From Hydractinia symbiolongicarpus (Eukaryota > Cnidaria > Hydrozoa > Anthoathecata > Hydractiniidae), in the NCBI RefSeq assembly GCF_029227915.1, contig NC_079887.1:13022001-13086000 (forward strand): a DNA stretch of 64,000 nt, written 5' to 3'. Below are positions 1 through 13,220 of this stretch, piece after piece. Every line of letters starts with the position of its first letter. The stretch's first letter is position 1. Under the pieces are notes generated by a model. It saw only the letters and a list, made by a program, of their open reading frames with translations, did no database searches and was not told where the DNA came from. The position numbers and the translations under genes are program-made.

Positions 1-510
1 GACGATACCGTCAACTTATATGCATTATCCAAACCAATGAAACTATTCTCTGTGACCAGATCGCAAATCTACGTACGTTATTTTTTACTATAGTTGTTAT
101 TATGTGTTATTGAAAATGTAAGCGTGTTGAACAGAACAATATTCCACACTAATGAACAAAATATATTAGACATATTATTACCATAACTACAGCTCTGTAA
201 GACTATAGTTTCAAATTCTTTAATAACACTCCAGCCACTAGATATATTTCTGTTACTTGTCACAGAATGATAGGCCCAATTTTTATCGTCCCTGTATGCT
301 GATGCGGTCCCTTGAGTCACACCTATTACCTTTCATCCTTTCAACAGAACACCGTGCCACAATTGCTGTTTTAGCATGGCATTTAAGTTTTATCTGAGGA
401 GTCAGTACTTTTTAATAACTATAGCAAGAGCTACAAAACAACTAATTCGTAATAGGGCTTCCAACAATTTAAGCTATGTATGAATACTTGAACAATGTTA
501 TTTTTTTCAG
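1..510. other. Upstream flank or intron of the mosaic gene
   Basis: No convincing exon is visible here. The stretch ends in a polypyrimidine tract and CAG acceptor (501-510) directly before the first recognisable exon of the mosaic protein. The nidogen-like domain of that protein begins mid-domain, so its signal peptide and first strands must lie further upstream, outside the window or in an exon I cannot recognise. Confidence 0.5.
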
Positions 511-3500
511 ATTGCCGTAAATGGATTGGTGTCTTTTAACACACGCATATCATCAACAAGTTTATCCATTCCAAATTCAAACACAATTCTAGGACTATAC
601 ACCATGGATTTAGATTCTTCTCGTGGTGGGAATATATATTTCCGAGAAACAACCTCTCAGCATATTCTTTCCAGAGCCACCGCTGATGTACGAAAGACAG
701 GTGCAACAACCTTCACTGCAAAACGAGCACTGATAATCAGCTACATCCTTGTGAATAAGTACAGTTCATCGTCAAAACATACTTTTCAAGCTGTAATAAC
801 AACAGATGAGACCGCTACCTATGCAATCATGAATTACGAAAGACTGGATATCAGCTCAGGAGTGGCTGGATACAGTGAAGGTTTTTGTAACTACAGAAAA
901 TTTGCATCTTCATTCAATATTTCTCGTTTAACAACAGCTTCCAATGTAGGCAGACGGGGACGCCACGTTTATTTATTGACAAATTATGCCTGTTTTAAAC
1001 CAGCAGTCGGCGTAAGAACACAGACAAACTCTGTTTATACATCGCAGCTTTTTGGGACAACAAGCTTCACATTTACACTTGAACCTCATCATCGCAACAT
1101 TAATCATGGGGTGACATTGCTACAATTTATCTCTGGAAACCACGCCAGCTCTGCGTACTTAACATCAGTTACAAACTCGAATAGTAATCTTAATGTAAGA
1201 ATATCGTACACAATTGAGCGAAACCTGAATTATTTTAGTCTTCGTCTTCAAAGTCTTTTCGTGTTCAAGAGCACAGCACAGAGCGCAAGATTTCAGCACA
1301 ATAGCGTTAACTTAACAAGATTTTCTACAGGCATAATGTGTCAGGCTTATCCATTTCCTTCTAAAATGAGTAGCATTCCAGTAATCGCAGCAACTGCCAA
1401 CATCGGACGGCAGTCATATTATACCTCCCGTCACGTTAGCCTTTGGCTAAGAAACGTTTCTTCAAATGGATTTGACATATGTGCAAAAGAAAGTGTAGCT
1501 TTTAGTGGATTCAGAAACATTTCAGTGAATTACATAGCTGTTGCAGGTCGTTCCAATAGTATCACGGAATACGGGAAGTTAAATTTTACGAAACACAAGG
1601 ACAGTACTTGCCAAAAAGTTAAATTCCGATACATTTACAGCGCAAATCCAAGTGTTTTTACAACTCCCGAAGAAGCGGAAGGTGAGGTCAAAAAAGGTGC
1701 AATTATTTCTTGGGTGAAGAATATCACCACAAGATATGTTGAGATATGTGCTAAACATTCCTCTGACACTAGCACTTTGCGTAAAACAGATGTCAAAGTC
1801 AACTATATTGTGACAGGTGCCATCGATCAATGTTCATATTTTAATTGCCCAAACCATCTTGAGTGTAGGAAGGATTTCCGAAATAGGCCATACTGCGGAT
1901 GTATCAGAACATGTTACGATAGAGCTGATGCCTTTTGTGGAAACGATTTTGTGACCTATGTAAGCCGATGTCAACTTGATAAATCACATTGCGAAAGATA
2001 CGGCAATAATACTCGACACAACGTTACCATTGCTCATCCTGGAAAATGCGAACGTAAGTCAACCTATGAAATAAGCAACATGCATTTGTAAAAAAAACGC
2101 GAAATTACTCCACAAATAGATAAATAAATAAAATAATAAGATGTCTATTTTGCTAAGGTTTTTGCTTGAACATCATTTAAATTATAACTTTAGTTCTTAA
2201 TATATTTTGATTTGTAGTTTAGTTATTCTTTGCATTTATCTTTGACAATACTTAACTGAGATAGAATATACAAACAAGATAGAATAATCGATTCGAGCAG
2301 AGGATTTCTATAAAATGCAAAATACACAAAAGCCAATTAAATGCGGCAAAATTTTTGTTTAAATTACTTTTCCGAATTGGTTCCGAAGAGTTTTCAGGAT
2401 GATTTAATTTTGTGATTTTTTTTTTAAATTTAATTTAAATTCGCGAGAACTTATCCCACATATAGTTTATAACCGCGCATTATACAATTTAGGCTTCCCT
2501 TACCAAGCTGGAGTGACTCAGCTAGATGAAGTGCCAGGTGCACCTACCGTATTCTGCAAGTACATACCTCTTACTATGTATAACTTCCATCCAACATCCA
2601 AAATATCTATACAACTTTCTGTATCATGGGACCAAAACACATTAAATAATATTACACATGACGCCACAGCAAGTTGGAGTGAGGACATTACAAATACTGG
2701 TTTCAAGGCATGTGCGATGGTGGCTGGAAGACACTTTTTCGAACGTTTTGATAAAAACCCAACCGTTCATTGGATTGCGTACCAAGATGGCTTAGAAGGT
2801 CCTGACATAGAACTTGGCGTCATCAACATGCCCACTTGGTACACCGGTACTAGATGTACGCGGGTTGGGTTACGAGTAAGTTTTCAAGCTAGCTTTAATT
2901 AGACTCCTTTTTAAGTTTAGTTCTTTATCCAAGTTACCAGTGTAATTGCCTTTTTTCGTCTTTGTAAGTTTAAAAGACTGACTCAAAGCTGTTTAACATT
3001 CTCTATCCTCTTCGCTTGTAGAGACATCTAACCACCACGCAATTGCTCGTATCAGTAGAGCATGCACATCGAAGCACGTTCAAGAATGCCATGACTGCAT
3101 GGTCAGAAGGAGCTCAGTATTATAATATAAAAGTTTGTGCAAGGGAGTTACAGAATTTTGATGGTGTTCACAGTGGCATTAGATTGGTATGGCTAAAAAT
3201 ACACACTTTAAAATGAACTACCGTACGTCAAATCAATTTACATTAACATATTTTTATTTTTTTTTATTTTTAGCATTGGATAGCAATTCACAAAGCCCTA
3301 CCACCTTTTATAACCAAAAAATTTGAAGTAACATTCCCAAGGCGTAGCATTGTGCTTTCTAACTCGACGCCTGTTTTCTGCAAGGTAGTATATTTTAATT
3401 GGCAGAAATATATTTTGTTTTAGTGTAAATCAATGGATTAAAGTAATGTAAAAAATAGTTATGGTATTTTTTTACTAGTATTGTGACCAAATAATTACTT

Positions 3501-5785
3501 TTTGTTATTCAGAAAGTGGAATATAACCAAGTTTTTCCAACACTTGCTAACCCTACAGTTATTATATCAGCTGCCGTTCCTGTGTTTTCTTATTATTATT
3601 CATCAAATTCGATCAACGATGTTGCTGCTTGGATTGAGGTAGAAATAATATGTTGGTGAGACTTCTAATCCAATAAATATTGGACGAAAAGTTGCATAAT
3701 AAGAAAGTTTTATAAGGAATACCATGATTCACCATACCATGACGACTTTAACTTTTAATTTTAAAATAATCTTAAAAGATCGTTTGTCTTTGCTGAATGT
3801 TCTCCTAAGCGTAAAAAGCCTTTTTGTTGGCGCATGCACACTAATGCAGTCGAATGAGAACGAGGCTTGGACACGATATTTTTGTATTCATCATTCCCTT
3901 CTTGTTTTAGTATACTGGAGAGGTATATATGAAAATATGTTATAAAGCGATACAGAATAACCATTTTATTGAACAAGTTAAAATATCATACACTATTTTT
4001 CCAGGTAAGGTTTAGATTTACGTTGCCAGCAAATATGCTGTGACAACAGGCCGACGCAAATAAACTCTTTTGTTTTTGCGATTTTTAGAACAAAATAATT
4101 TTAACCATTAAGAAAATTTTTTACGTAATATTTACTCCTTTAGCATTATGTGAACCTGGCTGGATCTACATTAAAGGAAATTGTTATAAACCAGTTACGG
4201 GATGTAGGAATTATAACAACGCTACACAACACTGTCACAGTATTGCTGCAACACTACCTACCGTCGAAGGACCTGTCGAAGCGTACTACTTAGAACAAAC
4301 CTCAGTCTCCAATAAAACATGGATTGGTTTAACCGATGTTACAGATGAAGGAAATTGGACATGGAGTAGTGGAGCAACATCAGCATATCGCAAATGGCTA
4401 CCAAATCGACCAGATGGAAGTACACAAGAAAACTGTGCTGTTGTAGATGGAACAAGTGATGTTGCTGGTTGGGATGATGTGTCATGTGCAGAATGTGCAA
4501 ATGTCCAATGCGAAAAAGGTATTGCAATGTTCGCGTGAAAAAACATATGTTTTTGAAATAATGAAAGTGATTCTGCTTAGCCTAAACCTTGCATACATTA
4601 AAACAGTGTTTTTTTCATATATCTTTTGCAGATGCAAGGTTAGAAGCAAGATCTTGTGAATACTTATGCCTTAATGGAGGCTCTTGCACAAAGTCAAGAA
4701 CCAACCAGTACTTCTGTGTCTGTCCAACAGGTTTTGCTGGCAAAAGATGTGACGTTAATAGTAGGTGTTACGTAGATATAAAATACACAGTACTTTCTCT
4801 TCTCATTCATTCCTGTGGGCAAAAAATATCAACAGGAGACGAAAGAAAGCAAATAAATCGATTTGAATAACAAAATATTGACTTTAAATTGGGGCAACTT
4901 CATTTTAAAAAGAAAATAAAGTTGAAAAAACTAATTTGATTGCCTTTTGAAACTTTACTTATGGCCTTGTAGCCATGTGATGTTGCTCTTGGCGCATAAT
5001 TTGTTGTAAACTTTTATAAACATATACCTATTCAATACAATGGTAAAACTAGTTGTTCATTTCATATTGGTAATAAATAATAGATAGTAAAGTAAGAAAG
5101 AAATCTTCAAATAATAATAAATTTTTCTAATCATTTTCCGGAAAATCTATAAAAAGAACCAACGTTGTTTTAGTACTGGAAATAACACTTTCGAAAACTT
5201 CTTGTAATAGGAAAAAAAATATGAATCGTAAATTTTCCTAGCCAACGCCTCCTCTGTAACAAACAGTAAAGAAAAATAAACAACTGGGTGGTGCAATTAC
5301 CACAAATTCTTTATAAATAGGAAAAAAATCATTGTGGCAGAATTTCTCCTTACTTAGACCAACACTGAATGTCTATAATGTTCCTTATCTTAGTATCATC
5401 AATTGCGGAATGCAGTAACTACGTATTGCACCAAGAATTATGGCGGCTTAATGAAAGCAGGGCTGTCCAATCAAATGGAACTTCTTGCGATGCTAGAAAT
5501 TTGAAAGACGGTTGGCATAGATTTCATGTTGGTTTTGGGACAAAGGTTCTTGGCAACTGTACTAATGGTCCGAACAGATGTGGAACAAGAAGCCCTGGCT
5601 GGATGCAGGGTTCTCATCCTACAATAGATGATGGTGTTGTTTCTCGAATCCTCCATTTTTATTCTCACTATTGTGCAGACGACCATGGGGAAGTTCTTGT
5701 GCGAAATTGCGGAAATTTTTACACCTATCGCTTTGTTAACATTCCATACTGGTCCTGCCAATTTGGAATATGTTTAACGGTTTAA
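511..5785 (+). CDS. Mosaic extracellular protein: NIDO, H-lectin-like repeats, Kazal, C-type lectin, EGF, D8C (5' partial)
   Basis: Secreted or matrix glycoprotein of unknown specific role. Exons by GT-AG borders and matching phases: 511-2053, 2493-2875, 3022-3186, 3274-3384, 3513-3638, 4144-4518, 4632-4760, 5394-5785 (TAA stop). Exon 1 starts inside a nidogen-like (NIDO) domain (VNGLVSFN, then FQAVITTDETATYAIMNY, SNVG..GR, to about residue 158). Modules with W[LV]xN[IV]..ICAK follow, resembling H-type lectin strands. A follistatin/Kazal-like domain runs from residue 441 to 515. Exons 2-5 carry further H-lectin-like modules (ASWSEDIT..KAC, TAWSEG..KVCARE, HWIA). Exon 6 is a C-type lectin domain (WIGL, WTWS, ENC, WDD) without a clear EPN/QPD sugar motif. 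Exon 7 is an EGF domain. The last exon is a D8C domain as in uromodulin/GP2 (CSNY, GWHRF, CGT, GW..G.HP, VRNCG.FY.Y), here at the very C-terminus. The 3639-4143 join is out of phase, so an exon was lost or missed. Confidence 0.88.
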
Positions 5786-8700
5786 AGTATTTTTTGAAAG
5801 ACAATTGTCATTTTTGTTAGAATATTTTAAGTAAAATCACGCACCACTGTAACGACTGCACAGCCTAAAGACATATATTCATCTGATTCACAAGTTTTGC
5901 TGTTAGAGCGTGTGCACTTGGACTAAATCTCTTTCTTTACGTCTTAGTGCGCATGCGCTGGCAACAAAACTCGTGAACTTTTTGCGCTATAGCATAAAAC
6001 GCAGTTAAATGGAAATGAGTGTTATTTCTCTATTTGCGTCGAACTTTTAACAACAGTTTAAACAGATTTTAATAATTTTTTGCACGGCAATTTTTACTGA
6101 AAAAACACAAGCACGTGTATCAAATACATAAAACATAAAGTTAATTTTTGCGGAGTATATTATGTTGTTTTCTTTTTTGGAAAGTTCTTGCTATATCAAT
6201 TGAAAATAATGTTTGGGTTTATTGGACATGAAGAGGTTTAAAAGGTTTCCTATGTGCCCAGTAAGTAAATGGTTTTTAGGATATGAGAGAATTGAAACGA
6301 GTATAACAAAGCCTCAATGAGCTTTTTTTTCGTGTCCTTTTTTGTGAGTATACATAAGTTGTTTTTAAATACACGTATTTTTTTTGGTTGGATAAAAATG
6401 TAATTAAAGCCACTGTCTGTCTGTCTCTTGTTTTAATAGCGTTTGGTCGATATGTCCCAAAACTTAGACTACCACACTGAACAGCAGAAAAGTTTTTACA
6501 GATTCTAAATTAGGACGTAACATGAATATTTTGATAGTTTTGTAAATTTTGTGGGAAATACCTCGAAATCTGAGGGTAAGCAAGGAAAAAATTTAAGTCA
6601 TTTATTTGTGATAAAGCAATAATTATGAAGTAAAAACAAACAAAAAATTAATTGTGTAAGTTTTTGAACGCTTTAAATACTACTAGAAATACTTAAAAAG
6701 AGCTCCTAATAAAATTTATTATTTTCCGACAGTACAAGGTTGTGAGCAGACATTGGCGACATAATTTGAGAGAACTAATTTTTGACAATTCTGTCTAAAT
6801 TAGTTTTTACAAAAAGTATTGAAATAGTTGTTGAAATAGTTGAAATGTTATTTGTTATGTCAAAAATATTTAACAGTAAAAATGTTGCTAACGTGATCAC
6901 GCTTCATTTCCCTCATTCCTAGGTTCTTTCCATGCCAAGGAACTGATTGTTCCATAATTCGGTCCTCGGTCCTTTTGCAGACTTTTCTTTTTTTTAATTT
7001 TTTACTCCCATCTTAGCATGACGTCATACGTTGCAAGAACGGTCATTGCTTTCAACTTTGAAATTAGCAAAAATAGTAAGTACAATGGTTACTACATGGT
7101 TACAGTTGAAAGTACACTCCGTTTACTAGAACCTGCTGCTATTCTTCCTGCTACATCTTATTTTGTCGGACAAATTTTCCTCCAAATCAGTGAAATGCTA
7201 GCATAAAAAATCAGTTAATGAATACTTAGTTGCTAAACTAAGTATTAACTGAACTTTAAAAAAAAATTTTTTTCATGTAAAGTCATTTTAATATTCTACC
7301 GAGAAACGTTTGCAATATGTGTTTTTCTATTGTTATTAAAAGTATTTACATATTGCTTTCTTAATAAGCATTCAATTCTCGTTTAAAAAATAAATGTGAT
7401 TGCATTAGTATCAAAGATAATTTTGACATTGTGTATTGTGAGTTGTTGTTGTTGTTGTTAAACCAGATATTTGGGTGTTCTTCTAATACATTGTCAAGAT
7501 AGACTCCGTTAACCCTATGTATAATTCATTTTTTGATGTCCAATATCATGAAGAAGAAGGAGGGCGATGGGATGGTGTAACTCGACAGGATTATAGCATA
7601 ACCTAAAGAGAATTGGCATGAATATTTGTTGACAGCAGCAGTTTTGTCTTCACGTCATCATTTTACTCACAAAATTGTGCTGCTGATCATTGTATTTGAA
7701 CTCGTTGGACATATTGCTTTTATTGATTTTTAAAAATAATATAGAAAGAGAGTAAAAGCAAAATATATTATTTCCTTGACATATTTAGCAATGTCGTTGC
7801 CATGGCGACTCCTAATATTTCCTATAAAAAGTTGCTAATTAAAAAAATAATAAATGTTGAAGTTTAGTCTTGTTAGAGCAGTATTTTAGTTATAATAACA
7901 AAGGAAGTTGGTGGTCAAAGCCACCCCCCTAGTATACATAGGGAATAGAGTTTAATTATAGTAGTAGTACCGTCTGGTGATGCTATTTCAAGTGCTTGAG
8001 TGTTGACGATTAAAACCAAAATGATAAAGTACTTGTCCATTCTTTTATTCTGCTAGTAACGGTATCAGTGTTTCAGTTAAAATGGATAGATAGTAACTTG
8101 CATCTCAAATGACCCCTCCGTTTTACGTCCTGTCGTGCCATCATTATCAATAATCTTCTTATAATCCTAATTGTCAGCTACCAGTTGTATGTAATAAAGC
8201 ATACCATTATCTATATTTTACACATTGAGTTAAAAAAAAAAAATTACCATTCATCTTACGTGCAAATGAATCTTGATCCCGTGTGACAAAATTGATTACC
8301 TAATTAGCCTTACTGCTTTTAAATTGATTCCACTATTTTAATTATTTGAAATCGTTTTATACTTATCTGAAAAACAAATTATGAAATTTGGTATTATGAT
8401 GTGGATTAATAGTTTTCTTTACTAAATATAATTACGCAATTGTTTCTCTGCTTGTCTTTTTAGCTACTTAAACAGTTTAATTCCAATTTCTGCTTGAAAA
8501 CACGTCTTTATACATATATGGTGGTTATGCAAAACATTATGGCAATAACAAAAAAAGGAAAGGACGACAGAAAACAGCGATTGTCACCTACTGCGCATGC
8601 GTATTGCTCTGTTAACTCATGTTAAATGTCGTCTTGTTGATCAATTGGACGTTAAAATGAGCTTTTGTGGAAAAACATAGTTGTTTCCGTTGACATTTCA

Positions 8701-10091
8701 AAATTATTTTGCGAGATTGTTATCTTTTAGCATAAACCATTAGTGATTACTTAATTCTTTTGTCGATTATAATTAACATATAACTAAACAGGTAAAAGAA
8801 CCGGAAAGTTAAAAACTATAATACGCATGTTGTTGTCACGACATATTTTTCGTTCACAAGGAACATGCTAGTTACAATTATATTGTTTTTTCCGCTTTAC
8901 ATCAAATAAAGTTTGACTACATGACTTAATTACAGCAGCGAACCGCCAACAATTTTGACCGCTGTGTTTGTAAAAAAGTTGTTTAAAAAACAGGTTTTAT
9001 CCTCGTCTAATATCAGAGTGATACTTTCTAAAGTACACCTAGAACAACTAGCTTTGTTTCATATGAATTTAAATAAAACATTGGTTAATAATCAAGATGA
9101 AAGTCGTTTTAAATTTGTCAACGTGATTAATGAACTTACACCTGTTTCGTGTACGGAGGTGTATAAATAGTTTACTGGCAAATAAGAGTGGGGTTGTGGA
9201 TTTTCTGGTTGTCACAAGAATGTGCATCCTGCATTATCTTGGAAATACTTTTGCTGTAGACAACTATATTACTAGTGCTAATACAAAGTGTGACAATTGT
9301 TTTAATCTGCCATATTAATCATTATGTAGAGGGTTGCGGAGCGGGAACAGGTCCCTATGTTCGCAAGCGAAATTTACATTATACTTCATGACAGATATTG
9401 AGAGAACTTTTATCTGCTCCGAAAGAAAGTTTAAAAAAGATCTTAAAAAAGGTTCCACGAGTAGAATGCAATCTCGTCCCCAGAGCTTTTTTTTACTTTT
9501 TGATATGCGTGCTGGCGCAAAATAAGCCCTGGAAGAAGATATTTACAATATGCATGCGTTTTCATAGCGAAAAAAACATCAAACATTTTGAAGCTTAGGT
9601 TATCATAAGAGTTTCTATAATTATACGGACTGTTACGTTTCCGGGGATTTTCTGTTTGCTATTAACAAAAATTCTACCAAAATCGGAGAACGAAAATTAA
9701 AAAATCCGAATACGCGCTTAGTAAAGAACCTTAAAAACATTTTTATACAAAGCAGAAATAAGATGTAACTGAGCAATGTTATGTGTACTCTCATAGAGCA
9801 TTTTGCTGGCTATTGACCTGCATTGTAGTGTCTTCAAATTTGATAAATCGAACAAAACATTAATGAATCGAACCAGACATAACGTAACGTGACGGACAAC
9901 ATTGTTTTTCAGGAACTTTTTTCTTGTTCTACAAACAGTAAAAGCAACATCATTATTTTTTTACAGTTTCAATATTTTATTATCCCAGTTAAATTATAAA
10001 TAAACTGAATAAACATACAAAAAGGATGTGTTCAACTTTTACAATAACAAAACTAAAGTTCCTCCCTAACAGCTGATGTGGAGTTAAAAAA
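5786..10091. other. Intergenic, no gene recognised
   Basis: No ORF here has recognisable homology or coding character. It contains short simple repeats (CTGT repeats near 6415, GTT repeats near 7443) and AT-rich sequence. I see no AATAAA close behind the mosaic gene's stop at 5785, so its 3' end is unplaced. Confidence 0.5.
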
Positions 10092-10424
10092 ATGTACGTG
10101 GACTATTCTTTTCCAAAAAAACGGTCACTGTTTTTTTCAGGTTGTGCAATCTTTAAAATAGATACAAAGAAAGAAAAAGTAAGTTCGGACGATTGTTTAG
10201 AGCAAATGTTCAAGTCAATATGCTTTATGGGTAAAGATTCGTATCACAAAAGTCGAAAGAGAATAGTAAACTCAATTCATTTATCTACTTTAATAAATCC
10301 CCGCGAAAATTTTAAAAATTTCTTGGTCCGCGAAGTTTAATTTTGTGTTTCTTCGTTTTCAAAGTCTGAGGCTTCTTTTTTGTAGGCTCAATTAATTAAC
10401 GGAGTACTGAAGATGAAACGATAA

Positions 10425-10628
10425 AGGAAGAGTGACAAAGGTCTCGAATCGGTTGACCCTTTTAAGGATATTTATCCGTTGCTCCCAGCTTCTAGTGCAG
10501 ATGATCAACCAAATATGAGTTCTCTTTCCAGCCTTACGGATGAACAATTGAAAGTTTCTCACACCCCACGAAATGAAATAGTAGTGAATGTAACGGATGA
10601 AGAATCAGCTTTTTTTGAATTCAATTAG
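10425..10628 (+). pseudogene. Acidic ORF fragment, unknown
   Basis: An open frame of 67 codons ends in TAG. Its composition is protein-like: DPFKDIYPLLPAS, then SSLSSLTDEQL, then an acidic tail VVNVTDEESAFFEFN. A TAA interrupts the frame just upstream (10422-10424), directly after an in-frame Met-Lys-Arg. A possible splice acceptor (TTTTTTGTAG, ending 10385) lies about 40 bases upstream. It could be the last exon of an unseen gene or the end of a decayed transposon protein. I do not recognise the family. Confidence 0.25.
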
Positions 10629-10825
10629 AATTTCATTTCGTTTTTTATCTAGTTGTGCTTATTCTACCTGACGTTATAGTTGTTTTGAAAGAGCTTTGAA
10701 CTAAAATGCAAAACTACATTTAGTCTTGGTCGGTGTAGAATTGACCAGTGTAACGAGGGTTGATGAGATAGTGCCATTCGGTCAAAACGCTTTACACAAC
10801 TTACTTTACTTTATATTGTAGAAGA

Positions 10826-10895
10826 ACTGAGCGGGATTCGCTCCGCGGTCCCCAGAACTGGGAGGCGCAGACGAACCCACTACACTACGTGCGGC
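10826..10895 (-). repeat. tRNA-derived SINE head
   Basis: Read on the minus strand, this holds an A-box-like block (TAGTGTAGTGG) about 40 bases before a B-box-like block (GGAGCGAATCCC), the internal Pol III promoter layout of a tRNA. The cloverleaf is imperfect and no clean 7-bp acceptor stem forms, so a SINE head fits better than a working tRNA gene. Confidence 0.45.
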
Positions 10896-11765
10896 AATAT
10901 GTTAGTGATGAAGTCAGATAGTTTATCAGGATGGTGTGTATACGTAGGTGAATATTTATCATAAATACGGATATGCATTTTTATTTATTTTCATTGCGTC
11001 AACGGTGAAAAAATTTCTTTCAAATTATCAATTAAATTGGCATTTTCAATAAAAATAAAGATTACAAGGAGTTTGGTGGCCTTGCCCATCGCCAAGCAAA
11101 CAACGGTAAAAGATTTTTATAAAGTTGTAGTAAAGTTGTGAAAAAGTTATATTAGCATAACACCTTTAAACGTTTATTAAAATTCTTGTTTCTGAACATC
11201 CGATAATCCGAACATTCGTTAATTTGAACAAATAATTTAGTCCCTTGCGTGTTCGAATTAACGGACGTCTACTGTAATTCAAATCATTTGTTCTTTTTTG
11301 TGACGTATTATACGAGCTGTTGTTGTTACCTAACACAACTTACGCAACTCTATGAACAACGCAAAAACGTTTTTAGTTTGGCTTTATTTTTTTTACAGTT
11401 TTTTTTTGAATGACATTTTCGAATGGGACAGTGTTTTTAAAAATAGCGACCTCATTCCCAGAGCTTAGAGTAAGCAGGAAAAATGTTGGGATAACCGAGA
11501 CTGAGGGAATTTGACTTTTCGAGTGAAAAAAGTGACATTTTCGTCAAAAAATTTTACAAATTTGATTTTCCTCAGCTGTATAGTAGAAAATGGGCTCCGC
11601 AGCACTTAGCTCGCTGCTCTCGCTTCGCTTAGATCCGGAATTATTTTTTTTGGAACAGCTAACTTTGATTTCTTTTAAAAAATGTAAACTTTACAATTAG
11701 ACTTTACAATAACATGTTATAACAAACTAGTCGTTATCCCATTAAGGTTTTGTGTGTCATAAGGT

Positions 11766-13220
11766 AGACAGATAAAATACGGCTATTATTATAAACACTG
11801 GTCGGTGACTGTTTAGAATCCTCTGATTTTATACCACATTTCATTTATCTTCCTACTGTGGTACAATAGGGAGAGAAATTTGATACATTTTGCGCAGAGA
11901 CAGACAAAATACGGATATTATTAGAGCCAGAAGACCCAGCATCAAAATTCCAGGTTAAGCTGCAAGTGAAGATGTGACCTGACGTTGAATACTCTTTTGA
12001 ACGCTTTATATTAGTCGTAAACTGAGCCATACGATCAGGTAAAGCGTTAATTAAGTGGAGCGCATACACTATTATAGTGTTGCCACTGCAACATACCTTT
12101 CAAAATATAACTTTCCCGCAACGATAAATGAAATAAAAAGAAATTTGCAAACTGTTGTTACTGTATCATATAAAAAATAATCGGTTAATATCATTTTATT
12201 TTGCGGAATAAGTTTTTGTAAAAAGTTAAAAAAACAATCGTGACACCGGGCTGAGCGCTTAGTACAGTTAAACCGTGTTGTACAGGCGTATAGGGAGAAT
12301 ACACTTTTAAAAAAAGTTAAAAAAGTTAAACGGTGTTGCACATCCGTACAGCTGTTATTACCGAGAAAGTTTAAAAATTAATTGTATTAATAGGCGTAAT
12401 ACCCTTTTCCAAAAAAACTTCAATGCAACTTTGGTTTAAATAAAAACACAGGAAACAGCCTGTCGTTATCCGTCTAGTTAAAACAACCGCTCAGCCATTT
12501 TAATTGCAGAAAAAGTTTTCAGGAAATAATAAAAATTGTAGCTACCTAGCTAACTGCATTTAGCATAAGAATTATTGCTTAAGAACATTGTTGTAGCCAA
12601 ACCGCATTTTTTTTACTTTCACTTTTTAGCCAAAGATATAGCTAAGGAGCTAGCTAAATAGCCACGCCTGAACATAAAAATAAATGGTGGCTAGAATAAA
12701 AGGCTTACGGAATATTAAAAAGTAAGGCTTTCGAAATCTTCATTCCTAGCCAAAACTCCTAAAACTGGTGCGTTTAAGATCTGTACGTGGTTAAAAAACT
12801 TGACAATATATTTATGTTAACATTGAAAATAGCAGAAACAAATATTACAAAGTATAAAATTTTCAGGAGATAAAAAAGTCAAACAGGCCTGCAAACTTCA
12901 CACAGTGACCACACATGAGCATTTTCCAAATAAAAATGGCCTTCATTCGTCCAGCCGCGAAGATCTTGGATTGTTGTTTTTGGAAAACTACACGCGAGCA
13001 GTCAAAACAAAGTCGGTAAAAAGATATCTTATTTGGTATTGGTATGCATTTAAAAAATTTTGCGTTTCCGTATAAAGACGCCCCTTTCGCGGACAGACAG
13101 GCAAAATACGGCTATTATTAAAGAGGTTATCCGAGAGACATGGAGGCCAAACGTCGAGTTAAGTCGTAATTAAATGTCTGCCCAGGTGATACAAACCAGG
13201 TTCAACGCTTAAGTGCTTGT
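11766..13220 (-). repeat. Family A long repeat, reversed copy
   Basis: In this orientation the copy opens with a terminus like CAGATAAAATACGGCTATTATTA. Subterminal blocks follow (TGAGCGCTTAGTACAG, GTTGCACA, AACACAGGAAACAG) and then a body rich in AGCTAGCTA. The same order, reverse-complemented, recurs at 19.7-21.15 and 21.35-22.8 kb. A second terminus (CGGACAGACAGGC) sits at about 13,090, so a fragment of a tandem second unit is attached. No transposase is recognisable; it is probably a non-autonomous DNA element. Confidence 0.7.

Noticed and set aside
1579-1830. Minus-strand ORF inside the mosaic gene
   Set aside because: It lies opposite a well-supported exon with recognisable lectin-like sequence.
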